NCBI GenBank assembly: GCA_036245525.1
Contig: BTPG01000008.1
Coordinates: 28,889,702-28,953,701, forward strand
Length of the DNA: 64,000 nucleotides
Direction of reading: 5' to 3'
Origin: Semisulcospira habei
Lineage: Eukaryota; Mollusca; Gastropoda; Semisulcospiridae
Every line of letters begins with the position of its first letter. Position 1 is the stretch's first letter. Below the pieces are notes generated by a model. That model was not told where the DNA came from, ran no database searches, and saw nothing but the letters and a program-made list of their open reading frames with translations. The translations under genes and the position numbers were made by a program. Positions 53,337-63,572 of this stretch are shown piece by piece.

Positions 53337-53472
53337 ATCAACTGCACAGGCATCTGATGATCGTTGCGTAATCGATCACTTCTATAACATCGGTAACAGG
53401 AAACAGCACATTCGTGCTATTTCATACTACCCGTGTCATAGAAGTGCTCCACTACGCAGCGATCGTCCCATG
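53337..53472. mobile_element. hpJ inverted-repeat element
   Basis: TGATGATCGTTGCGTAATCG ... GATCACTTCTATAAC pairs with GTCATAGAAGTGCTCC ... GCAGCGATCGTCCCATG around GCACATTCGTGC. Confidence 0.78.
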
Positions 53473-53705
53473 TGACTGTGGGTTCGACACAAGTAAGCGC
53501 GGCCCACGGATCCACAGTCAAACCCTAGCATTCAGCAGGTATGACGTAGAACAGATTTATTATTACGTCAGTCTAGTCAGTCACCCGCCATTTGATTCAG
53601 CCTAAGTTTAATCAGCTTAAAGCCGCATTAGGCCACACAGAGACGGGTGATTGGTCTTCACCAGCACGTAACGTCTAAAAAGTCGAGCACTGACATTACT
53701 GTAGG
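53473..53705. other. No gene seen
   Basis: No recognisable exon or repeat. Confidence 0.4.
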
Positions 53706-53844
53706 TCAGACTCCAGACCAAACAAGTGCCAGCCAAGACTGTAAACTGCAAAGAAATTCCCAAGAAAGAAAGAAACACGCTCAGAAAGAACAAGTACAAC
53801 ATAACTGTGTTGTACTTGTTCTTTATAAGCGTGTTTCTTTCTTT
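53706..53844. mobile_element. hpG hairpin element
   Basis: AAGAAAGAAACACGCTCAGA and AAGTACAACATAACTGTGTTG centre, then GTTCTTTATAAGCGTGTTTC. Its right outer end is cut by SINE1. Confidence 0.8.
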
Positions 53845-54270
53845 AATAATAATAATAATAATGCATAGCATTTATATGGCGCATTTCTCATATTTATAAT
53901 ATAACTCAATGCGCAGAATGTAGCCGCGAACTGAACCCAACAAGCACGCTCACGTGAATCACACGCATTCACTCACACAGTGTACGTAAACACAGAAGAT
54001 TCACGTGGTGCTAAGGGCAAGCTCAAGCGAGCTACTGACGGTATTTGGAAATCGTTTTGTATTTGAAATTTTATTAAGTTGGCTGAAACTGATACCAAAG
54101 TGGAGGGGGAGGAAGAGCCGGAGTACCCGGAGAAAGAACCCCCGACGGTCCGCCCGAATTAACGGTGACACTTACTAGAGGAGAAAAATCCGACGCCGGA
54201 ACCCGGAATCGAACCTCGCACCTTTAGCATTGGTGGCAGGCGCCTTAACCACTGCGCCACGGACCGCCCG
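53844..54270 (-). mobile_element. tRNA-type SINE1, complete
   Basis: Head at the high-coordinate end (GGTCCGTGGCGCAGTGGTTA, GGTTCGATTCCGGG), tail (AATAATAAT) at the low end. B box closer to a canonical tRNA (GGTTCGATTCC) than in the 9972 copy. The 3' end differs from the other copies (GCGCCATATAAATGCTATGC). Confidence 0.9.
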
Positions 54271-54331
54271 CCCTTTACTGGGAATTTTATTACTGTGGGT
54301 CGCGAGATCCAATGTCGCAGACCAGAACATG

Positions 54332-54968
54332 TGTGCTGAAACTGCTACAAACTAAAGCGATGGTATAAGATAATTTATGGATGGAATGTTGGTATACTGG
54401 TTTTATACTTTCTAACAGTCGAGGGAAGAAAAGAAACGTTACACAAAAGACGGAAGTTTCTGTAGATATAAGTGTCATTCGGCTGATCAAATTGCAAATG
54501 TTCCCAGAACATTTTGTGTTCGATGTGTTGTTGTTGTTGTTGTTGCTGTTGTTGTCGGAGGCGGTGGTGGCTGTGGTGATGGTGGTGTATTTTGTTGTTG
54601 TTGAACGGCATGAAAGAGGGGTTAGGAGGGGGGGGGAAGGGTAGCTCTGAAAAACAGTCCCGGCCATTACTGGTTCTGCACGCCGTGTGATCCTCCAGGC
54701 AGTGTCCTCGCGCACCGTACTACTAGAATGATACATCACATCACCAATAAGCAGCTTTGAAAAATCACATCAGCTTTCAGCGTTAGTCACGGGACTACGC
54801 TACCCGTAGCAGGATTACAGCTGAATTTTCAACGGTCAAGAATTTGTTCGTTACGTTGGCGGACGGTCACGCAGTAATCTCGACAGATCGTCATTATCAC
54901 TCGGGGAATATACTTTCATCTGAAGAAACCTCTGTAACAGTCCCACTGTGTGATCAACTTCATTTAGA
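54332..54968. other. No gene; (GTT)n tract
   Basis: Imperfect GTT repeats at about 54525-54605 and a G-run near 54630. Otherwise nothing recognised. Confidence 0.45.
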
Positions 54969-55007
54969 CCCTTTGGGTGTCGGTAACGGCTACCGACACC
55001 CAAAGGG
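54969..55007. mobile_element. hpH-like mini hairpin
   Basis: CCCTTTGGGTGTCGGTA and TACCGACACCCAAAGGG around ACGGC; TTAA at 55008-55011. It has only the outer part of the hpH stem. Confidence 0.75.
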
Positions 55008-55164
55008 TTAATGTTACGATATACAAATATGGAGCTGATCTGATTTTGTAAAATATCCTACTCTCTGTCTCGCTCAATTTCCGTCTCGCCTACTAAGGAG
55101 TACAAGTGTAGTGTTCATACTACGCTGGTTGTGTAAACGGGTATTAAAGGTCAGCGGCGATTAA

Positions 55165-55410
55165 TCCATTACATCCTAAGGCTGATTTTTAAAAAAAAAT
55201 TTTGCTTACTGTCCTATGAAGGCTATATTACAGATTAGGAGACAGATCAACCATTTTGGTTCAAGGCTGATGCCTGAATAGCTTGGCGCCTCAGGCGCCA
55301 AGCTATTCTGGCACCGTCCTTGAACTATCATAGTCCAATGTATTTCAAGCTACCCTTGAATTATCATAGTCGAATTTATTTCAAGCAAGACTGTATCAGG
55401 ATGAAAAGGG
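55165..55410. mobile_element. hpB-type MITE with repeated arm
   Basis: Hairpin centre AGCTTGGCGCCTCAGGCGCC. The right-arm segment CTTGAACTATCATAGTC(C/G)AA is repeated (55319-55338 and 55354-55373). TTAA at 55411-55414. Confidence 0.72.
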
Positions 55411-55414
55411 TTAA

Positions 55415-55735
55415 AAGTCCGTACAGATGTACGATGGAGGAGGCGATGTGCCGACAGACAGCGGACTTTAGTCCTCGCTACACGCAACGCCATGATACTC
55501 TGCAACACGCGACGGTCTGCGACTATGGGTCACGAAACGAGGGTTTTCGGTATCTCTCGCACCTGAGTTTTTTCTCTCTCAAAATAGCTAACTTTTCTTG
55601 CGTTTCACTCGATTGTCCCAAATGTAAAAAAAAATATAAACACAACGTAAAAGATATAAACGCAAAGAAATTCCCTCAAAAAAAGAGAAACATGCTTAGA
55701 AAGCACAATTTATAACATTTTCAGGTTAACCCATT
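55415..55735. other. No gene; hpG trace
   Basis: AGAGAAACATGCTTAGAAAG at 55684-55703 is an hpG arm. Nothing else. Confidence 0.4.
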
Positions 55736-55739
55736 TCGC

Positions 55740-55927
55740 CCCAAGACTATGTTTACGAATTTTTGTGGGGTGTCACTTTGACAGTTGCAGGAGACGCATC
55801 GACCGTGATAATTCATGGATAGTGCCAGATTAGCTTGGCGCCTGATGGCGCCAAACTAATCAGGCACTATCCTTAAATTATCATGGTCGATCCACCTCCT
55901 GCTGTAGGGCGTTGGGGATAAATGGGT
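55740..55927. mobile_element. hpB MITE
   Basis: TTAA at 55736-55739; right border TTAT. The usual terminus is CCCATTTCGCCCC here with the partner GGGATAAATGGG. Hairpin centre AGCTTGGCGCCTGATGGCGC. Confidence 0.82.
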
Positions 55928-56352
55928 TATAATATATACCCCTTGTCTCAAAAGGGACATACACACAAGAATACAAAGCAATACTTATCTGATTTTTTTG
56001 CCAAATGTATAACCCGAAAATGTAATTGTTTTGCAAGTGTCCCTCCGAAGCGTGTTTCTTTGTTTGTTGGTATTAACCTGATTGTTCAGGATATAATAAC
56101 CCATCTGAAACGTATACAAATACAGGTAATAACTGCTCTGGATGATTTTCGTTTTATCTGACATTAGCACCGTTTTGTCCAGGTTACTTTTTTCCGTTTA
56201 TAGGAAGGGAAAATCACTGGCAGAAAATACCAACTGAATTGGAGAAAATCCCGTTGGGAGCCTGTACAATACATATATTTTAATTGGAATAATTTGTCAT
56301 TGTAACCACTATTTATCCCCCCCCCCCCCCCCTCACCCAACTCTTTTGTTGT
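55928..56352. other. No gene; hpG arm, C-run
   Basis: AAGCGTGTTTCTTTGTTTGT at 56049-56068 is an hpG right arm; C-run at about 56316-56332. Confidence 0.45.
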
Positions 56353-56363
56353 TTAATTTGTGG

Positions 56364-56750
56364 ATTGATTGATTGTACATTGCTTAACGTCCCGACAGCA
56401 ACAAGGCTTTCTCAGGACGTGCCTGCACTGCTTGTGAAAAAAAAAAAAACTAAACAGAACATTGAATGTATGTCGCCAGCCGGTCAAATACATTAAATAA
56501 ACCTAACACATGGGCCTAAATAAAGCTAAGACCATTTAGCAACACACATCCAATATCAAGAGCTACAGGCAGTGCAGACAGTAGAGAGAGTTTTAAAATG
56601 GCAAATACAGGTGAATGGACAAAGGGTAGACAGAAACACATGCCCCAGAATAGAGAGATAAACCCACCCTGTGGGGCTGACCAGGGTGACCCTGGGAACT
56701 AAAAAATACCTAACCCCACCCAAGTCCCCCAGGGCAGACCCGGGTGGGGC
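56364..56750 (-). mobile_element. SINE2, complete, TSD-flanked
   Basis: The direct repeat TTAATTTGTGG at 56353-56363 and 56751-56761 defines the insertion. Full head and (GATT)n tail. Very similar to the copies at 7923 and 34938. Confidence 0.95.
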
Positions 56751-56762
56751 TTAATTTGTGGA

Positions 56763-57217
56763 GACTGCAAATGATAAACCGTTGTATTAAATGGCGACCA
56801 CTATTTTCATTATCTGCATAACATTCTAATGAACCACTAAAGTGATATTTCTTTTTATTACCATTACCTTTATTACACTTTTAGTGTATACATATAATGA
56901 CTGTATCTCAGCCAAAGACAAAAAAAAATGTCAAAAAAAAATGTCTTGTAAGACAAAATACAGCTTTTGAATCTTTGAATATAAATCCCCGAACTCCCCA
57001 AAGCAAGAAGCAGCACGCTTTGAAGACTTGTTACATTGTTTCTGCAACTTTGCGCGATCGAATTTCGTCGATCAAGACATTGGGGCTGCAGTTTTGATTT
57101 TCCTACGCCCTAAGCAAAAATATAATTCTTATTCTCTAAGCCTGTCCTGTTCGACATATTTCCACAGCAACGCCTAAAACATAATTATCGACTTCCCTCC
57201 ACCACCAGCGATGGATA
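56763..57217. other. No gene seen
   Basis: AT-rich sequence with short A-runs. Confidence 0.4.
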
Positions 57218-57285
57218 GTCAAGAAACAGATTCACATTAGCCCCTGCAGCAGCAGAAGGGGCTCATGAGAATTTATGCCTCTTGC
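57218..57285. mobile_element. hpA hairpin, diverged
   Basis: CAAGAAACAGATTCACATTA against GAGAATTTATGCCTCTTGC. Confidence 0.6.
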
Positions 57286-57306
57286 TGACCATCTGTTTCT
57301 CAACCA

Positions 57307-57588
57307 GCCCCTTCAGTGCCGAGGGAAAACAATTATCACAATACAATTGCAAGAGGTATAGATCCTTATGAGCCCCCGCAAATGCGGGGGCTCATGAGGA
57401 TATATTCCTCTTGCTGAAAACATGCTGTATGATCCACGTTCATTAGAAGACGTGGGACCTCTGACGCGGAATTTACAGCGATTTCAAGAACACTATCGGC
57501 GCCTCGCCCCCCCCCCCTCCCACCCCAACCCCTCCTCCGCCCATTTCAGAAACACAAGATGCGTCTACTGGCAGCGATCGCGAAGGGG
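57307..57588 (+). mobile_element. hpA MITE
   Basis: CCCCTTCAGTGCCGAGG start, perfect hairpin (57348-57414), and an end GGCAGCGATCGCGAAGGGG followed by TTAA 57589-57592. A C-rich insert at about 57508-57540 makes this copy long. Confidence 0.75.
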
Positions 57589-57751
57589 TTAACAGCAAGA
57601 GCACTACTGTATAATTATACATGGGAACCAAAGGCAATGTTGACGTGATCACAAGTGTGCATCTGAATCTAACTTGACTGTTAGCTCGATGGACAACCGT
57701 AGCGGAGTAAGATATGTATAAAATATGAAGTAGCGAGTGCCCATGGTCTAC

Positions 57752-57809
57752 GCACACTGGTTATCTCCATCGATTCGCTACCGCTGTCCAGAGGATGACA
57801 ACCAGTGTG
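57752..57809. mobile_element. hpC hairpin, centre lost
   Basis: CACACTGGTTATCTCCATCG against GATGACAACCAGTGTG. Confidence 0.7.
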
Positions 57810-58220
57810 TGGCGAACACGAACGAAATGGATTACATCAGAAATGCCGCTGCCACCTGCGCTTGCGAAAGACTGTTGAAGTGACTGCACCTCATTTCTAC
57901 AACAGACACAGCACTGGATTCGGATACTTATGATACGAAATGAGGTGAAATTGAAAATATATATATCTCCTATCAGACGGAAAAGAATTGATCAGCAGGA
58001 ATTGACAGTAAAAACGTTAATTACGATATAATTTTTTTTTAAGCAATCGTGACTTGACTTGGTGCAACGACACTGCTAAGCCGCCTTGAGTGTCATATCA
58101 ACTGCCGAACATCCTTTCTAATCCCCTAAAGTAGCCCACACACTTCCTCCTCCCCTCCCTCCACCGTTCAAACTGCGAGCCCCATCCATCAAAAATACAT
58201 TTAGATACTCATGCGTCCCT
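57810..58220. other. No gene seen
   Basis: Nothing recognised. Confidence 0.4.
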
Positions 58221-58290
58221 ACACACTGGCTGTCTCCCTCGATTCTCTACCGCTTTCAGCGGTAGCGAATCGAGGGAGACAGCCAGTGTG
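58221..58290. mobile_element. hpC hairpin element, best copy
   Basis: ACACACTGGCTGTCTCCCTC against GAGGGAGACAGCCAGTGTG; TACCGCTTTCAGCGGTA tip. One mismatch (GATTCTC / GCGAATC). Confidence 0.85.
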
Positions 58291-58344
58291 GCTTCCCTGC
58301 TGGTTGCCGGAGCCCGTAAGATCGTCAGGTTTTTTGCAAGTACC

Positions 58345-58548
58345 GTTCCGGCAAAAAACGACGGGCTTGTTCAGAGAGCGTATCAGTTAAAGGTCCTGGT
58401 AAATCAAAGTGGCACAGTTGCAGTGCGGTCGAACTGATCAGAGTTCAGGTCGTACTCCATAGGCAATAGCTCTCTCTGTATCTCTCTATAACCCGCCCGT
58501 TAGGGCCATCCATTATCACTCCGGTGCCGTGGACGTTTATCCACTAAC
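58345..58548 (+). mobile_element. SINE3 copy
   Basis: CGACGGGCTTGTTCAGAGAG, TCCATAGGCAATAGCTC, and the 3' end CCGGTGCCGTGGACGTTTAT with an ACTAACTAAAC tail. Confidence 0.65.
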
Positions 58549-58656
58549 TAAACAACCAAGCAAGAATCACTATCAGCTCCAAGGACATTCTGAGGTGACT
58601 GACTATCTGAATTTCAATATTTCAATCAACATTAGCCCCCACCCCCACCACCATCA

Positions 58657-58659
58657 GTC

Positions 58660-58686
<27 letters not shown>
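58657..58686. repeat. Poly-A tract
   Basis: About 27 A residues. Confidence 0.95.
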
Positions 58687-58690
<4 letters not shown>

Positions 58691-58920
58691 ATGTGTGTGC
58701 GAATGGTGTGAAGCCAATCACAACTATTTCCTGCGAAATGTCGTTTACATGTGAAAATTCGAAGCGAATTTCATCTCCTGCTGTAGTATATCAGGCTGGC
58801 ATGGACGAACTGACAACAATGACCTCGCCGATGTCTAAATCATGTCTATGAAGTCCAGAAAATTTCGTTAGTCGTCAGCAGTCAAACATGTAATTAACCC
58901 TGATAAAACACCTCAATAAG

Positions 58921-59070
58921 TGGGGATCTGGACAGCTCAGGTGGCAGAGCATCCGACACTCGTCCGAAAGGTCGTGGGTTCGAACCAGCTGGGGTCAAAA
59001 TCCGGATAAACCCAATTTTTAAATCATCTGCGTGTTGGACAAAAGACGTTAAGCCCTAAACGTTAAACGT
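58921..59070 (+). mobile_element. Second tRNA-derived SINE type
   Basis: tRNA-like promoter parts AGCTCAGGTGGCAGAGC (58934-58950, A box) and GGGTTCGAACC (58976-58986, B box), then a short body and GTTGGACAAAAGACGTTAAG, a retroposon-type end. It does not fold as a convincing functional tRNA by eye. Distinct from SINE1. Confidence 0.6.
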
Positions 59071-59079
59071 TTTAACCTC

Positions 59080-59141
59080 AGTAGGAGGTATAGATTCTCA
59101 TAAGCCCCTGCAAGGGGCGCATGAGAATCTATGCCTCTTGC
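59080..59141. mobile_element. hpA hairpin core
   Basis: GTAGGAGGTATAGATTCTCA against GAGAATCTATGCCTCTTGC, tip CCCCTGCAAGGGG. Confidence 0.72.
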
Positions 59142-59333
59142 AGATGGGAGGGTCTGGTTGAAGAGCTGGACATCAACGACCCCTGCGAATGATGTGATTA
59201 AGAGGCCGTCCAGACACACAACATGCAAGCCTCTCAACCGCCGCATAATGCCTAAGCAGCTTACGGGCTAAGCAGGGTATCAGCTGCACTCGGAAGCTAC
59301 AGCGCAGCACGGCGGCGTCGCGCTCAGCCACTC

Positions 59334-59420
59334 TCACACTGGTCACCTCCCTCGATCTGTGACTTGGCCCAGTTGATTGGTTCACACTGGTTAACTCCCT
59401 CGACCTGCTATGCTAGGCGC
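59334..59420. mobile_element. Two hpC left arms
   Basis: CACACTGGTCACCTCCCTCG (59336-59355) and CACACTGGTTAACTCCCTCG (59383-59402), each without its own right arm. Confidence 0.6.
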
Positions 59421-59488
59421 ACTTTGGTTGTCCCCCTCGATTCGCTGCACTGACCTGCGCAGCGAATCGAGGGGGACAACCAGTCTGC
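59421..59488. mobile_element. hpC hairpin element
   Basis: CACTTTGGTTGTCCCCCTCG against CGAGGGGGACAACCAGTCTG: both arms have CCCCC/GGGGG in place of CTCCC/GGGAG. Confidence 0.8.
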
Positions 59489-59648
59489 GCAGGAATTAGA
59501 AGATCGCGGGAGGCAACCGGTGTGAATCAATATACCATATCAAAATCTGCCAATTTTAATATTTTATTTTACTCGCAACTCTGGGAGGTGGACTGACCTT
59601 TGTGCAAGCGGTACTGTAAGCCATAATGGTGGCTACATAAACATACGC

Positions 59649-59754
59649 ATGTAGTTAAGGGAGATAGCTTTTTCGCTTTGTGTACATCACACTATTGAAG
59701 CATGTAGTTAAGAGAGATAGCTTTTTCGCTTTGTGTACATCACACTATTAGGCC
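59649..59754. repeat. 52-bp tandem duplication
   Basis: CATGTAGTTAAGGGAGATAG at 59649 and CATGTAGTTAAGAGAGATAG at 59701, continuing to CACACTATT in both; one substitution seen in the repeated motif. Confidence 0.95.
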
Positions 59755-59971
59755 ATCTTGTTGCCACCTTGATGTGCTTCATATGTATGTGTTTTTGCTG
59801 TGTATTAAGCATGACTTGCATATTATGTTTCTCAGAATGTGTCTTAAGTATGACTGGCATTAAACGCGTGGTCTTTTCAGTTGATCTATTGTTTAGGTTT
59901 TGCTTGTGTTTCATTCCACGTATTGTGTGGCCTTTGTTTGCTCAGCTCTGTTTCTGTCAGCTTAAAGTGTT

Positions 59972-60012
<41 letters not shown>

Positions 60013-60128
60013 CATCATCTTAACACGTCTCCTGAAAAATAAAAATTATACAAGAAGAAGAAAGGAAGAAAGCGAGTCTGGAAAGGCACCAAAAGCTTAA
60101 GAGTGTTTCGAGACGAATTAACTCACTC
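59755..60128. other. No gene; (ATT)n tract
   Basis: (ATT)n at 59974-60013, preceded by T-rich sequence. Confidence 0.5.
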
Positions 60129-60222
60129 AAGGCGCCTGCATCATTAGCTGCAAAAGTGTCTTATATTGTTGCCGGCGGCAACGCTATACACTTCTGCAGC
60201 TACTGATGCGAGACGCCTTAAA
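60129..60222. repeat. 94-bp inverted repeat (single copy)
   Basis: AAGGCGCCTGCATCATTAGC and TGCAAAAGTGT pair with ACACTTCTGCAGCTACTGAT and GCGAGACGCCTT around GTTGCCGGCGGCAAC. Confidence 0.78.
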
Positions 60223-60318
60223 AGAATCAACTCTTTTACGCGCAGCAGAAATCTGCAACAGCCATTTGAACTATCCTGGCAGGTCCATCCCCCGCTGAGG
60301 CTTCTCAAGGATAAAACT

Positions 60319-60355
60319 ACACTGGTTGTCTCCCTCGATTCGCTCCGCTATCTGG
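60319..60355. mobile_element. hpC left arm
   Basis: ACACTGGTTGTCTCCCTCGA only. Confidence 0.65.
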
Positions 60356-60671
60356 CCTCGCCAGAACAGGAGGTGCAGTGGTAGGGAAAACGGGCTCATT
60401 CACACATAAATAAAACCCCAACAAACAAAGAAACCCGCTTAGAAAAGAAAAGTTACTAAATTTTCAAAATGGACATACAGGAAGAAATACACTGAACAAT
60501 ATAACTACATTCTACGTGCCTGGAAATCCACATTTTCGGTCCGGATTTTGTATTTCATTCACACATAAATTTTCATGAGCTTCTGAGTTACACGTGAGTG
60601 AAGGTGCCTTGATGATTACGGGAATAGGTGGGCTGGCAGAGCGGCTAGAAGGGTCAATTAACACACAGAAA

Positions 60672-60900
60672 ATAACCCAACAAAGAAAGAAGCACGCTTA
60701 GATATGACAGTTGGTGAACTTTCTCCACGCACAATGACAAGAAAAGTAGCGAAATGTATACTTGTTTGGTTGTCTATTTTGAAAAAAATATTAATACATT
60801 GTGTTGTGACTGTCTTTTCTAAGCGTGTTTCGTACTTCGTTGGCTATTTATTTTCTGCATTTTATACACTAGACGGTCACCTTTTTGCTCTGGATTTCAA
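60672..60900. mobile_element. hpG element, long form
   Basis: AATAACCCAACAAAGAAAGA ... TCTAAGCGTGTTTCGTACTT and the outer end CATTTTATACACTAGACGGT. The centre is about 90 bp longer than in other copies. Confidence 0.7.
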
Positions 60901-60949
60901 TGAACACACGGAAGTATCCTTACAAGGGAGAATTGAACAGGAAGTATTA

Positions 60950-61200
60950 GGTTGCCGAGGCCAAAAACGTGACTGCCAAGCGTGTAAAATGAAAAGAAAT
61001 AGGCGACAAAGGAACAAAAAATGCTCTGATAGACAAGTACGAAACTTCCGTGTTAAACGCATCTCTCAAAGCAGACAAACAAACAAGAACTGACAAATAA
61101 ATAAATAACAACCTAACAAATATGGACCATGCGTTTTTCAAAATTTTAGTAAACTGTTTTGTGCACATTCTTTCAAAACGTGTTTCGTTCTTTCACTGTT
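60950..61200. mobile_element. hpG element, tandem to the previous one
   Basis: Opens with AACGTGACTGCCAAGCGTGT and AAAATGAAAAGAAAT and closes with CAAAACGTGTTTCGTTCTTT; the left inner arm is diverged. Confidence 0.6.
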
Positions 61201-61537
61201 AGTTATTTCTTGACAACTAGTCAGTAAACGAACTTCTTAAAAAAAAAAGTTTAAAAATAATCAAAATAGTGCTGTCTATCTGACAGTAACAAACAGGTCC
61301 ACACACGTACAGCACACTATTAGACATTGTAAATGTGATGGCCAGAAGGGGAGAGGACAAGAAAGTCGGCGATGGCTAATACAAACTTTGGGGAAAAAAC
61401 AACAACATACACGAAAAGACTGAGCTGAACTGTCTAAAGATTATAATGAATGTAGACTAGCTGCAGGTGATGAATCGGCCATGCCAGGTCACTGCAGTAA
61501 CCCCTTCACTCCCGAGAAAAAGTGAACTGCAGACAAC
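61201..61537. other. No gene; traces
   Basis: A short hpB remnant (GATGAATCGGCCATG, 61468-61482), then an hpA terminus CCCCTTCACTCCCGAG at 61501-61516. Confidence 0.45.
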
Positions 61538-61608
61538 TGCAAGAGACATCGATCCCCATGAGACCCCGCGACTGCGGGGGCTCATGATGATCGATCGATG
61601 CTTCTTGC
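61538..61608. mobile_element. hpA hairpin core
   Basis: GCAAGAGACATCGATCCCCA against GATGATCGATCGATGCTTCT; the right arm has an extra ATCG. Confidence 0.7.
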
Positions 61609-61639
61609 TGAGACCATGTAGTATCCATGTTTCTTGGAC

Positions 61640-61700
61640 GGTTTTTTTTTGTTGTTGTTGTTGTTTGCTTGTTTGTTTGTTTGTTGTTGTTGTTGTTTTC
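61640..61700. repeat. (TTG)n/(TTTG)n stretch
   Basis: Imperfect GTT and GTTT repeats. Confidence 0.85.
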
Positions 61701-61997
61701 TTTCGGTCGTTGAACGTACGAATATTTCAGAAAACAAACATGTACGTACTGTGGTAATTGGTAGGGAAGGGGTTAGTTGTTAATGGATAAAGTCTATTAA
61801 CCAGATGAAAAAAAAAAAAAACATGCAGTCTGACGCGTAAGGCCACGATGGCGATGCTGGAGATTAGTTTCCGAATCGTGATACGTCAATACATCAGCGT
61901 CCACGCCGTGTCTTGTCAATCCCACTGACGTAATATAACGCGCGCCTGTCGCTTCCTATTAGTATTATTCTCCGTCGAACACATACCTCGCCGTGAG
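61701..61997. other. No gene seen
   Basis: A-run at 61808-61821; otherwise nothing recognised. Confidence 0.4.
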
Positions 61998-62092
61998 CAG
62001 CAAGTCATCGGGCCGACGTCATTCACAGCAGACCCTCGCACAGCCGTGCGCGGGTCAACTACGGCCGACGTCGGCCCGAGGACCTGTTGCTA
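61998..62092. mobile_element. hpE hairpin element
   Basis: CAGCAAGTCATCGGGCCGAC against GTCGGCCCGAGGACCTGTTG; centre CCCTCGCACAGCCGTGCGCGGG-type stem. Confidence 0.78.
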
Positions 62093-62475
62093 GCTGACGG
62101 AGCAGTTCAATGCGTTCTGCCCATGATTACCTCAAGAGACTACATGAGCATGATCATGTGCAATCGAACCATTAATTAAAAGAAAAGGGGAGACTGCCAG
62201 TGCTAATATTTTAGGAAGGTTACAAAGTAAAGTAGATTATAGCACTGTCAGGGGAGAGAAATGTGCATGATCGACCAGTGATCATAGATCTACTGTGGCC
62301 AAAGCACAAAAAAAAAAGAGAGATAGGAAAGAGAGGGGCGCTAAGAGAGTGACTGAAAGCAATGCATATGGAAGCCCCCCCGAAGGGGGGCGTATCACAT
62401 ATCCCACTGTTCCAGCCACTCAGTGCATGGAAATTTAAATCTAGGTCCCCCCGAGGGGGGTCCAGATATTTAGCC

Positions 62476-62519
62476 GGTGTGGACAGCTGTTTCGGTCTTG
62501 GCGACCTCTTCAGCACACC
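62476..62519 (-). ncRNA. Type I hammerhead ribozyme, unit 1
   Basis: Minus strand 62519 to 62476 in order: stem I strand GGTGTG; conserved CTGAAGA (62513-62507); stem II GGTC-GCCAA-GACC; GAAA (62493-62490, the last A being 15.1); stem III, which is part of the palindrome ACAGCTGT (62490-62483); cleavage base C at 62482, giving GTC; stem I strand CACACC (62481-62476), fully complementary to GGTGTG. All catalytic-core positions of the consensus are satisfied. Stem III alone is only about 3 bp, but its palindrome would pair between two molecules, as in known dimeric hammerheads. Predicted cut between 62482 and 62481. Confidence 0.9.
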
Positions 62520-62996
62520 ATCGGCGATACTGGCGGAGGCAGGAATTTCTGCCTACCTGCAAAGACAACCACATTTTACCGTGGTGTCTGCAGGGGGCAT
62601 ACATTCCATGCCACCACCTAGAGCTAAATCTCCATGCACCCTAAAAGAGAACCTACCAAAAGGGGGGAAGGGGTTGCAGTCGATATTGTAGTAGTAAATG
62701 AAAAGAAAAGGGGAGACTGCCAGTGCTAATATTTTAGGAAGGTTACAAAGTAAAGTAGATTATAGCACTGTCAGGGGAGAGAAATGTGCATGATCGACCA
62801 GTGATCATAGATCTACTGTGGCCAAAGCACAAAAAAAAAAGAGATAGGAAAGAGAGGGGCGCTAAGAGAGTGACTGAAAGCAATGCATATGGAAGCCCCC
62901 CCGAAGGGGGGCGTATCACATATCCCACTGTTCCAGCCACTCAGTGCATGGAAATTTAAATCTAGGTCCCCCCGAGGGGGGTCCAGATATTTAGCC

Positions 62997-63040
62997 GGTG
63001 TGGACAGCTGTTTCGGTCTTGGCGACCTCTTCAGCACACC
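62997..63040 (-). ncRNA. Type I hammerhead ribozyme, unit 2
   Basis: Identical to the unit 1 core over all 44 positions. Predicted cleavage after the C opposite 63003, 521 nt from the site in unit 1. Confidence 0.9.
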
Positions 63041-63528
63041 ATCGGCGATACTGGCGGAGGCAGGAATTTCTGCCTACCTGCAAAGACAACCACATTTTAC
63101 CGTGGTGTCTGCAGGGGGCATACATTCCATGCCACCACCTAGAGCTAAATCTCCATGCACCCTAAAAGAGAACCTACCAAAAGGGGGGAAGGGGTTGCAG
63201 TCGATATTGTAGTAGTAAATGAAAAGAAAAGGGGAGACTGCCAGTGCTAATATTTTAGGAAGGTTACAAAGTAAAGTAGATTATAGCACTGTCAGGGGAG
63301 AGAAATGTGCATGATCGACCAGTGATCATAGATCTACTGTGGCCAAAGCACAAAAAAAAAAGAGATAGGAAAGAGAGGGGCGCTAAGAGAGTGACTGAAA
63401 GCAATGCATATGGAAGCCCCCCCCCCCCCCCCCGAAGGGGGGGCGTATCACATATCCCACTGTTCCAGCCACTCAGTGCATGGAAATTTAAATCTAGGTC
63501 CCCCCGAGGGGGGTCCAGATATTTAGCC

Positions 63529-63572
63529 AGTGTGGACAGCTGTTTCGGTCTTGGCGACCTCTTCAGCACACC
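63529..63572 (-). ncRNA. Type I hammerhead ribozyme, unit 3
   Basis: One change: 63529 is A, so the last base of the stem I strand becomes U in RNA (CACACU) and pairs with G as a wobble; the core is unchanged. Predicted cleavage lies 532 nt from that of unit 2. Confidence 0.9.

Noticed and set aside
54290..54739. 149-codon minus-strand frame with poly-Asn
   Set aside because: Asn-rich stretch comes from the GTT repeat; no conserved motif.
58921..58995. Functional tRNA gene
   Set aside because: Good A/B boxes but no convincing acceptor stem, and a retroposon-type end follows.
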